From an uncultured Treponema sp. (lineage in GTDB: Bacteria > Spirochaetota > Spirochaetia > Treponematales > Treponemataceae): DNA of 6,563 nt. A model generated the notes under the pieces. That model searched no databases. It saw nothing but the letters and a program-made list of their open reading frames with translations, and had not been told where the DNA came from. A program made the position numbers and the translations under genes. Within the stretch, counting starts at the first letter, position 1. Each line of letters opens with the position of its first letter. Below, piece by piece: positions 1 to 5,507 of the stretch. The DNA lies in the NCBI GenBank assembly GCA_937890485.1, contig CALBXN010000068.1, forward strand, positions 1-6,563, read 5' to 3'.

Positions 1-177
1 GGAAAAAAGACATTCATAAAAGGATTAACAGGGAAAAAAGGCAATTATGATGTGTACCTGATTCCAGAAGGAATAGAAGATTTTTCTTATAGAAAAGATG
101 GACGAAGTTTTAGCCAAGTCTTCCTTCTCTTTATTTGGATTGTATTACGTTTGGTGATGTTGCTCTCATGTAGGTAA
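1..177 (+). CDS. C-terminal fragment of an unrecognised protein, open at the left edge
   Basis: An open frame enters from the left edge in frame 1 and ends at TAA 175-177, giving 58 residues. The first ~35 are lysine/glycine-rich and contain FIKGLTGKKGNYDVYLIPEG, an ordinary-looking soluble protein tail. The last ~22 turn abruptly hydrophobic (SQVFLLFIWIVLRLVMLLSCR), so the true reading frame may be lost near base 110 by a frameshift or another join. The first half vaguely resembles the C-terminal ends of type IA topoisomerases carried by Firmicutes conjugative elements. That is a weak memory-based impression and I do not name the gene. Base use differs from the AT-rich block that begins near 276, so this piece probably comes from another source. 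What is solid is only that a coding-like frame runs in and stops here. Confidence 0.4.
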   Translation, partial: GKKTFIKGLTGKKGNYDVYLIPEGIEDFSYRKDGRSFSQVFLLFIWIVLRLVMLLSCR

Positions 178-275
178 GCAGCATCGCATGGGGCCAAAAA
201 TGAGTGTAATAAAAAGCAACTAAAATCATAAAATAGTTTTGCCTTAGTTTGTGACACTCTACAGGTTGTGTATTC
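178..275. other. Non-coding spacer containing the left join
   Basis: About 100 bases lie between the stop of the first fragment and the point where recognisable formate-tetrahydrofolate ligase sequence begins. The ligase frame is closed upstream by TGA at 252-254, and its first convincing residues start near 276, so the join to foreign DNA lies somewhere in about 255-290. AACTA (near 221) and TAGTT (near 235) could pair as a weak 5-bp stem with an 11-base loop followed by a few T residues, which is not enough to call a terminator. I see no promoter, tRNA or transposon end that I recognise. Confidence 0.45.
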
Positions 276-725
276 TTTGATATTGATATTAAAGGATTAC
301 CTGAAGAACTTGCAAAAGAAGTAGCAAATATTGTTGAAAATGAAAAATCAAATTTCCAATTTTTGTATCCATTGGAAATGCCACTTAAAGAAAAAATTGA
401 AACTCTTGCTACAAAAATTTACAGAGCAAGTCATGTGGAATTTTCAAGTACAGCTTTGAAGAAATTAGATTCTTTTACAAAAGCAGGTTACGGAAATCTT
501 CCAATTTGTATGGCAAAAACACAAAATTCAATTTCTCACGATAAAAATTTAATTGGAGCTCCTTCTGGATATGCTTTCCCTGTTAGAGATGTTCAACTTT
601 ACGCTGGAGCAGGTTTTGTGGTTGCACTTTCTGGAGATATAATGACCATGCCAGGTCTTCCGAAAGTTCCAGCTGCTTGTAATATAGATGTGGATGAAAA
701 TGGAGTTATTTCAGGGTTGTTTTAA
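276..725 (+). pseudogene. fhs: Formate-tetrahydrofolate ligase, 5'-truncated (C-terminal ~149 residues)
   Basis: This enzyme joins formate to tetrahydrofolate using ATP, giving 10-formyl-THF for purine and one-carbon metabolism in the cytoplasm. The visible tail is highly characteristic: LYPLEMPLKEKIE, then LPICMAKTQNS (501 onward), PVRDVQLYAGAGF (ending about 617), GDIMTMPGLPKVPAA (from 633) and the classic ending DENGVISGLF before TAA. The family is about 550-560 residues, so roughly three quarters is missing, including the ATP-binding P-loop region. The frame continues back to about 255 with no plausible start, and a TTG at 363 lies inside the conserved domain and is not a real start. The loss falls at the join to unrelated DNA, so this may be an intact gene cut by a chimeric assembly rather than a true pseudogene. 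The following lipoprotein gene overlaps its 3' end. Confidence 0.92.
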
Positions 726-2217
726 TCGCAATAAATCAAAGTTTTTCTCAATTTTACATTGCATAATTTTACTATTGTGTGTATGTTTTTTTTCTTCATG
801 CAATAATTTAGGTTCATTTGCTAAGTTTGCTCAAGATTATCTAAATGACAATATGCTTGTGATGGTTTATGTTGCTGGAGCAAATTCATTAAATCGTGAA
901 GTTATCATGGATATTAATTCTATGGAAAAAGGGCTTTTTCTTGCTCAAGAAAATGGAATGTCAAAATTAAAAGTAGTTGCCCTAGTTGATAAAGATATTT
1001 CTATTGGTAGTGAATCTTGGACAGGTTCCGTTCTTTATGAAATTGAACCTCATAATACGGATTTAAATTCGATAAAAATTCATTCTAAAGTTATTGAAAC
1101 TGCTTCAAATTCTCTTGGTGAATGGAGAACTTCATCTAATCAAGAAGAACACATGGGAAATATTAATACTTTAGAAAATTTTATACTATGGGCAAGAGAA
1201 TCTTATCCTGAATATCGAAAACACTCTCTCATTTTATGGAATCACGGTGGTGGGGTTTATAGTGATTTTGATCCTTTAAGAAATATTTGTACTGACCTTG
1301 AATCTGGTCCAACATCCGAAAGTTTAGATAACACTTTATATATTGCTGAAATAAGTCAACTTTTAGATAGATTATATCCTTCGGATTCATCTTTAGAATT
1401 TTTAGGAATGGATGCTTGTCTAATGGGTATGTACGAAATTGCATATCAATTTAGAAATAGTGTAAAGTACATGGCATTTTCACCTGCAATTGAGACAGGT
1501 GGTTGGAATTATGAATATATTTTTAGTCAATCAGATTCTAATGAATCAGGAAAGAATTTTGCTATTAATGTAGTTGATGGCTATAAAAAAGCATATAGTT
1601 CTGGTTATCCAAATAATACTATGACAGCTGTAGATTTACAGTTTGTAACTGATTTAAAAACAGAAATTGATAATCTTAGTTTTTCTTTAGGACAAGATTT
1701 TTTAACTGATAAAACAGCTTTTAAGGAAAAAATTGAAAAAGTAAGAGATAATTCAATTGTTATGCATTTAAATGATGTTTTTTTTGCTACCAATCTTTTG
1801 CGGTATCCTTATTATGAATTGGGTTCTCTACTTAGATGTTTTGCAAATGAAAATCCAACTTTAAGGGATGATAATAAAATTGAATTTTCCGTTTCTACAG
1901 AAAGTGCTGCTTGGCAAGTTCAAGTTATTTTAGAAAAGATGATTTTGAAAACTTGGCTTGGCGGTGGTTATGGAAATGCATACATTGAAAGTGAAAATTT
2001 AAAGTCAAATTTTGTTTTTGAAGAAAATATTCCTTATGGAATTTCAATTTTCTTTTCAAATAAAAATAATTTTCTTCATCATGGTTTCTATACATCTGAG
2101 GAATCAGGAACTCCAGGCGTTTTAGGGTATGGTTGCATTGATGCAGCAAATAAAACTGATAATGGAACAATTGATACTTGGTATGAGCTACAATATGAAT
2201 TGTTTAATTTAGATTAA
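700..2217 (+). CDS. C11 (clostripain-family) cysteine peptidase, predicted lipoprotein
   Basis: A predicted secreted cysteine endopeptidase anchored as a lipoprotein. Numbering from the first possible ATG (688), a basic stretch is followed by a hydrophobic core (about residues 19-35) and the lipobox-like FSSC with the lipidated cysteine at 38. The family core follows: NMLVMVYVAGANSL (55-68), DINSMEKG, LILWNHGGG with the likely catalytic histidine at 186 (codon 1243-1245), and LGMDACLMGMYE with the likely nucleophile cysteine at 244 (codon 1417-1419). Known C11 enzymes cleave after basic residues and often self-process; specificity here is not visible. ATGs at 688, 694 and 700 are all possible starts. 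I prefer 700, which has a GGATGA-like stretch just upstream, giving 505 residues; no later Met would keep the signal peptide. The gene overlaps the fhs 3' end by 26-38 bases, which suggests translational coupling. queD follows after 27 bases. Confidence 0.85.
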   Translation: MELFQGCFNRNKSKFFSILHCIILLLCVCFFSSCNNLGSFAKFAQDYLNDNMLVMVYVAGANSLNREVIMDINSMEKGLFLAQENGMSKLKVVALVDKDISIGSESWTGSVLYEIEPHNTDLNSIKIHSKVIETASNSLGEWRTSSNQEEHMGNINTLENFILWARESYPEYRKHSLILWNHGGGVYSDFDPLRNICTDLESGPTSESLDNTLYIAEISQLLDRLYPSDSSLEFLGMDACLMGMYEIAYQFRNSVKYMAFSPAIETGGWNYEYIFSQSDSNESGKNFAINVVDGYKKAYSSGYPNNTMTAVDLQFVTDLKTEIDNLSFSLGQDFLTDKTAFKEKIEKVRDNSIVMHLNDVFFATNLLRYPYYELGSLLRCFANENPTLRDDNKIEFSVSTESAAWQVQVILEKMILKTWLGGGYGNAYIESENLKSNFVFEENIPYGISIFFSNKNNFLHHGFYTSEESGTPGVLGYGCIDAANKTDNGTIDTWYELQYELFNLD

Positions 2218-2244
2218 ATTATATTTTGTTAGGTAATAATTTTT

Positions 2245-2640
2245 ATGTTTGAAGTAAGAGTTGAATCTGATTTTGCCGCTGCACACTTTTTGCAAGACTA
2301 TCATGGGAAGTGCGAAAATCTACACGGACACAATTACAAAGTATATGTTCACGCAAAAGGCAATGAACTTGATGCAGGTGGTATGCTTTTAGATTTTGGC
2401 GTTTTAAAAAATAGTTTGCGTAATGTTTGCAAGATTTTAGATCATACAAATCTAAATGATTTGCAAGAAAATGGAAAATCAGTATTTAATCAAAATCCTA
2501 GTGCTGAAAGTATTGCAAAATTTATCTTTGATAAAGTAAAAGAAGATTTATCCAATTCTGGTTGGAATAAACATTCCGAATTTGTTTATGCTGTAGATGT
2601 TTTTGAAACTCCCACAAGCCGTGCTAGATATTATCAATAA
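2245..2640 (+). CDS. queD: 6-carboxy-5,6,7,8-tetrahydropterin synthase (QueD family)
   Basis: QueD converts dihydroneopterin triphosphate to 6-carboxytetrahydropterin, the second step of queuosine (tRNA 7-deazaguanine) synthesis in the cytoplasm. The 131-residue length is typical of the family. Zinc-binding histidines are at 14 (FAAAH), 27 and 29 (HGH). The catalytic cysteine is at 23 in the CxxxHGH arrangement that separates QueD from the folate-linked PTPS-III branch. An LDHTNLN motif (65-71), NPSAE (84-88) and the substrate-binding glutamate in VFETP (121) complete the pattern. The start ATG has AGG at 2231-2233, 11 bases upstream, a long but acceptable spacing. It lies 27 bases after the peptidase and is probably co-transcribed with it. 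Its usual partners (folE, queE, queC) are not in this window. It converges on hisF with only 16 bases between the stops. Confidence 0.93.
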   Translation: MFEVRVESDFAAAHFLQDYHGKCENLHGHNYKVYVHAKGNELDAGGMLLDFGVLKNSLRNVCKILDHTNLNDLQENGKSVFNQNPSAESIAKFIFDKVKEDLSNSGWNKHSEFVYAVDVFETPTSRARYYQ

Positions 2641-2656
2641 ATAAGATTGTTTTAAG

Positions 2657-3421
2657 TTAAAATCTCACTGGAATTCCTGCAAGGTGTAAGTCTTGCTTAA
2701 TTTTTCCTACTGTGTAATCTCCAGAATGTACCATTGAGGCAATCAAGGCAGCATCGGCGTGTCCTTCTGTTAAAACTTGAGTTAAGTGCTCAGTTTTTCC
2801 TGCTCCACCAGAAGCAATTACAGGAACATTCACTTTATCTGCAATCATTTTTGTAAGGTTAATTTCGTACCCTTCTTTTGTACCGTCTGCATCAATTGAA
2901 TTTAAAACGATTTCGCCAGCACCAAGTTCTACTGCTCTAATTGCCCAGTCTAGTGCATCAAGTTCTGTAGCAACTCTTCCACCATTTATAAATACTCTGT
3001 ATCCTGATGGCATTGAAGAATCTTTTGCAGCATCCATTCCTAAAACAATACACTGATTTCCAAAAATTCTTGCTCCTTCAGAAATTAATCCAGGATTTTT
3101 TACTGCTTGAGAATTCAAACTGATTTTTTCAGCTCCTGCTAAAATTGTAGAACGAATATCTTCGATAGAGCCAATTCCACCACCAACACAGAATGGTATA
3201 AAAACTTGACTTGCAACTTTAGAAATTAAATCAAGAATAGGACCTCTTCCATTTGCAGATGCCATAATATCGTAAAAAACTAATTCGTCCACACCTTGAT
3301 TATAATATTCTTTTGCCATTTCAACTGGATCGCCAATATCAACATTGTTTAGAAATTTAACACCTTTTGTGGTTCTTCCGTCTTTTACATCTAAACAAAC
3401 AATAATTCTTTTTTTTAACAT
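2657..3421 (-). CDS. hisF: Imidazole glycerol phosphate synthase, cyclase subunit HisF
   Basis: HisF uses ammonia delivered by HisH to convert PRFAR into imidazole glycerol phosphate and AICAR, linking histidine and purine synthesis in the cytoplasm. The 254-residue (beta/alpha)8 barrel has full normal length. The two catalytic aspartates fall at exactly the familiar positions: D11 (IIVCLDV) and D130 (VLGMDAA). Phosphate-binding elements CVGGGIG (78-84), ISLNSQAV and the C-terminal IASGGAGK are present, with the DADGTKEGYE segment and the IPVRF ending. Small departures from consensus, such as MASANGRG where ITASSEGR is common, do not touch the catalytic aspartates. A good ribosome site, AGGAAA (3427-3432), sits 5 bases before the ATG. 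hisH ends 15 bases upstream on the same strand, so the pair is surely one transcript. No other his genes are in view. Confidence 0.97.
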   Translation of the reverse strand: MLKKRIIVCLDVKDGRTTKGVKFLNNVDIGDPVEMAKEYYNQGVDELVFYDIMASANGRGPILDLISKVASQVFIPFCVGGGIGSIEDIRSTILAGAEKISLNSQAVKNPGLISEGARIFGNQCIVLGMDAAKDSSMPSGYRVFINGGRVATELDALDWAIRAVELGAGEIVLNSIDADGTKEGYEINLTKMIADKVNVPVIASGGAGKTEHLTQVLTEGHADAALIASMVHSGDYTVGKIKQDLHLAGIPVRF

Positions 3422-3436
3422 AAGTATTTCCTAATT

Positions 3437-4072
3437 TTACAGATTGATAAAGTTTTGTAAAAGTTTTAAGCCCCATTCGCCAGATTTTTCTGGATGAAAT
3501 TGGAAAGCGTAAATATTATTGCTTTTTATTGCAGATGGAACTTTTACTCCATAATCTGCTGTTGCAAGGATAACATCTTTTTCATCAGGTTGAATAAGAT
3601 AGGAATGTACAAAGTAAAAAGAAGCATTTTTATCTACATTTGTAAAAATTTTATCTTCTGGTTTTATAAATTCGAGATTATTCCAACCCATGTGAGGAAT
3701 TTTGTATTTTAATCCGTTTTCATTTAAACAATTTTTTTCTAAAACGTTGTCAAAGTGTTTTATTTTTCCTTTGATTAAACCAAGACAATTTACATCACCT
3801 TCTTCAGAATAATCAAAAATAATTTGTGAGCCTAAACAAATTCCTAAAAGTGGTTTTTGTGAATCCGCAAAATCTTTCAAAAAAACATCAAATCCTGTTT
3901 TATTAAGTTGTTCCATGGCATATTTTGCTTCTCCAACTCCTGGAAAAATCAATTTATCTGCATTTTTTAATTCACTAGGATTTTTAGAAATTACATATTC
4001 GCAATTTAAAAAGGATAATGCTCTTTCTACACTTTTTATGTTTCCTGCGTTATAATCTACAATACCAATCAT
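3437..4072 (-). CDS. hisH: Imidazole glycerol phosphate synthase, glutaminase subunit HisH
   Basis: HisH is the class I glutamine amidotransferase that hydrolyses glutamine and channels ammonia into the HisF barrel. With the chosen start the protein is 211 residues, a normal family length, and opens directly with the conserved MIGIVDYNAGNIKSV. The catalytic triad is visible: nucleophile C79 in LLGICLGSQ, and H193 and E195 in FQFHPEKSG. The signatures FPGVGEA, PHMGWNN and FYFVHSY are also present. The frame stays open upstream to a TTG at 4159, but that would add 29 non-conserved residues and overlap the divergent gene, so I reject it. No Shine-Dalgarno sequence precedes the ATG, and a possible -10 box lies only 13 bases upstream, so the leader may be very short. 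It is the first gene of a hisH-hisF pair. Confidence 0.96.
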   Translation of the reverse strand: MIGIVDYNAGNIKSVERALSFLNCEYVISKNPSELKNADKLIFPGVGEAKYAMEQLNKTGFDVFLKDFADSQKPLLGICLGSQIIFDYSEEGDVNCLGLIKGKIKHFDNVLEKNCLNENGLKYKIPHMGWNNLEFIKPEDKIFTNVDKNASFYFVHSYLIQPDEKDVILATADYGVKVPSAIKSNNIYAFQFHPEKSGEWGLKLLQNFINL

Positions 4073-4085
4073 ACTTAATGTTACA

Positions 4086-4115
4086 ATATTACGGGGCAAA
4101 AAAGCAATATCTAAA
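4086..4115 (-). promoter_or_regulatory. Possible promoter for hisH-hisF in a divergent intergenic region
   Basis: On the minus strand TTTAGA (4115-4110) and TAATAT (4091-4086) are separated by 18 bases, a reasonable sigma70-like pair. A transcript would begin near 4079, leaving only about 7 bases before the hisH ATG. The 74-base region between hisH and the small membrane gene must also hold any promoter for that gene. TTACAA (4081-4086) and CAATAT (4105-4110), 18 apart on the plus strand, are a weaker candidate overlapping the first. AT-rich DNA yields such matches easily, so this is tentative. Confidence 0.28.
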
Positions 4116-4146
4116 GAAAAAACTTTTTTACTCCGATAAAATAAAT

Positions 4147-4362
4147 ATGGACTACTCAAAAGTTTTAGAAGTGTTTCTTTCTGTATTAAAAGATTCTCGA
4201 GTTATAACTATTTTTGTGCTAGTGATTTTGTATCTAAATTTTGTAATTTATGTAACTCGCTACAGAAAAAAGCCACCTGCTCCTAAGAAAAAAAGAATTA
4301 CTCTTGATGAAACTCCAAAAAAGAAAGAAGTTGATCCAAACGAAGAAGCTCCTGAAATTTAA
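4147..4362 (+). CDS. Small single-span membrane protein, unknown function
   Basis: I do not recognise this 71-residue protein. It has a short amphipathic-looking N-terminus (MDYSKVLEVFLSVLKDSR), one clear transmembrane segment at about residues 19-37 (ITIFVLVILYLNFVIYV), and a charged, proline/lysine-rich tail. The tail begins RYRKKPPAPKKKR and ends with an acidic stretch (EVDPNEEAPE). Basic residues directly after the membrane segment predict that the tail is cytoplasmic. The open frame extends upstream to 4018, but that part lies antisense to conserved hisH codons, so the ATG at 4147 is much more likely. There is no strong ribosome site. The gene is divergent from hisH and stops 11 bases before the recQ stop. 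Support for it being real is the clean membrane-segment-plus-tail organisation and its exact fit between two real genes. Confidence 0.6.
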   Translation: MDYSKVLEVFLSVLKDSRVITIFVLVILYLNFVIYVTRYRKKPPAPKKKRITLDETPKKKEVDPNEEAPEI

Positions 4363-4373
4363 AATTTCTTTTT
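4354..4373 (+). terminator. Weak possible terminator at the end of the small membrane gene
   Basis: GAAATTT-A-AAATTTC (4354-4368) is a perfect 7-base inverted repeat followed by five T residues (4369-4373). It overlaps the last codons and stop of the membrane protein gene. A realistic hairpin would be a 5-bp stem with a 5-base loop and almost no G-C pairs, so it would be unstable. The T-run works only for plus-strand transcripts, not for recQ. Confidence 0.22.
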
Positions 4374-5504
4374 CTAATTTGAAAGAATTTTTACTTTATT
4401 TTTCCAAGGAAATTTACACACCTTAATCTTTTCTTGTTTAAGTAATGAATTTATAATTTGTCTCATATCAGAAAATTCCCAAAAACGAAGTTTATTATTT
4501 TCAAAATTAATTTTATTGAATAAAGCTTGTAATTCTGTTTCAAGTTCATCTACAGAAAAATTTTTGTTAAATCGTTTTATAAATTTCAAAGCGATTTTTT
4601 CATCATTTGCATAATGAATTGAACTTCCGTTGCAATTATCACATCCAGAACAAACTGTTTTTTCGCCTCCAAGTGCATCTAGCAAAATTTGCCGTCTACA
4701 ATCTGTAGTTTCTGCAAACTTATGCAAAACTCTTTCTCTTGAATTTTCGCTAAATTTTAATGAATCAAATTTGTTTTCATAACTCCAAAGTAAAATTGCA
4801 TTTGAAATTTTTCCATCTCTACCACCTCTGCCTGCTTCTTGAATATAACTTTCGGCAGTAGGAGGCGGATCTAAGTGAATAACGGTGCGAATATCTTTTT
4901 TATCAACTCCCATTCCAAAAGCGCAAGTTGAACAGAGGATTGCATCTGTTTTTGGATAAAACCATTTTTCAATTTTGTCTTTTTCTGATTTTTCTAATCC
5001 TGCGTGATAAAATTTCACTTTATCGTAACCAAAATATTCAGCAAAAGTTTTAGATAGATTTTCTGCACGTTTTCGTGTTGCACAAAATACGATTAATGGT
5101 TTTTCTGATAATTCAGCGTATTTTAGAGCAGTTTTTTCTTTTGTGGCAGTTTTTACAACATGATAAATTATGTTAGGTCTGTCAGATTCACTTCGTAAAA
5201 TATGAGCATTTCCATCAAACATGATTTGGCTTATTCTTTCTAAAACGGTTGGAGAAGCAGTTGCTGTAAAGGCTGTAACCACAGGATTTCCTAATTTTTT
5301 GATAATATTTCCTACGGTTGTATAGGCAGGTCTAAAAGTGTCTCCCCATTCAGAAACACAATGAGCTTCGTCAATGGCGATATGTTTGATATTGAATTTT
5401 GCAATTTCTTCAAGTAATTTTTCTGATTGTAAAACTTCTGGATTTGCTAAAATTACTTTAGCACCTTTTTTTAATTTTTCAAAATTTTCTTGGCGTTGTT
5501 CTTT
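4374..5504 (-). pseudogene. recQ: ATP-dependent DNA helicase RecQ, 5'-truncated
   Basis: RecQ is a 3'-5' superfamily 2 helicase acting in recombination and fork repair. From the N-terminal side the fragment has KEQRQENFEKLKKGAK and NPEVLQSEK, then motif II IDEAHCVSEWG (DEAH codons 5372-5361), FRPAY, motif III TAFTATAS, IVFCATRKRAE, the CAFGMGVDKKDIR block and motif VI QEAGRGGRDG (about 4841-4812). A RecQ-type zinc module follows, with cysteines at codons starting 4700, 4652, 4643 and 4634 (CRRQIL, then CSGCDNC). A short winged-helix-like tail ends at TAG 4376-4374, with no HRDC domain. A GTG at 5282 would give a 302-residue protein, but it lies inside the helicase core after the DEAH box and is not a real start. 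The frame stays open and conserved to 5504, where foreign sequence and a TGA (5507-5505) begin. About 100 residues including Walker A (motif I) are missing. If the join is artificial, the native gene is probably intact. Confidence 0.92.
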
Positions 5505-5507
5505 TCA
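5501..5507. other. Right join between AT-rich recQ and a higher-GC sugar transferase
   Basis: Conserved RecQ codons on the minus strand run up to about 5502-5504. Sugar transferase codons on the plus strand (L-F-M-Y-A-T-K-Q) run from about 5501. Two unrelated genes meet head-on inside their coding sequences within a few bases, and base composition and codon use change at the same place. A few bases such as CTTTTC could belong to either side, as expected for a microhomology join. No inverted repeat or insertion-sequence end is visible here. Confidence 0.8.

Noticed and set aside
91..269. Minus-strand open frame of about 60 codons near the left edge
   Set aside because: It has no recognisable motif, it overlaps a better plus-strand frame and the left join, and a frame of this length is expected by chance.
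363..365. TTG at 363 as the start of a short 120-residue protein
   Set aside because: It lies inside the conserved ligase domain, and homologous residues continue upstream in frame to about 276.
1229..2449. Several minus-strand open frames beneath the peptidase and queD
   Set aside because: They are antisense shadows of genes with intact catalytic motifs, with low-complexity translations and no signatures of their own.
2650..2662. TTTTAA-G-TTAAAA palindrome between queD and hisF as a shared terminator
   Set aside because: A one-base spacer cannot form a hairpin loop, there are no G-C pairs in the arms, and no convincing T-run follows on either strand.
4018..4146. Longer form of the small membrane protein starting at 4018
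   Set aside because: The added part lies antisense to conserved hisH codons and disrupts the clean membrane-protein layout. The ATG at 4147 is the sensible start.
4073..4159. Longer hisH starting at TTG 4159
   Set aside because: The extra 29 residues are not family-like. The protein family begins at the MIGIVDYNAGN start at 4072, and the extension would overlap the divergent gene.
276..5504. A new multi-gene defence or biosynthetic system in the central block
   Set aside because: Folate ligase, C11 peptidase, QueD, HisHF and RecQ are ordinary, separately functioning genes. Their adjacency fits a compact genome, with no sign of a shared system.
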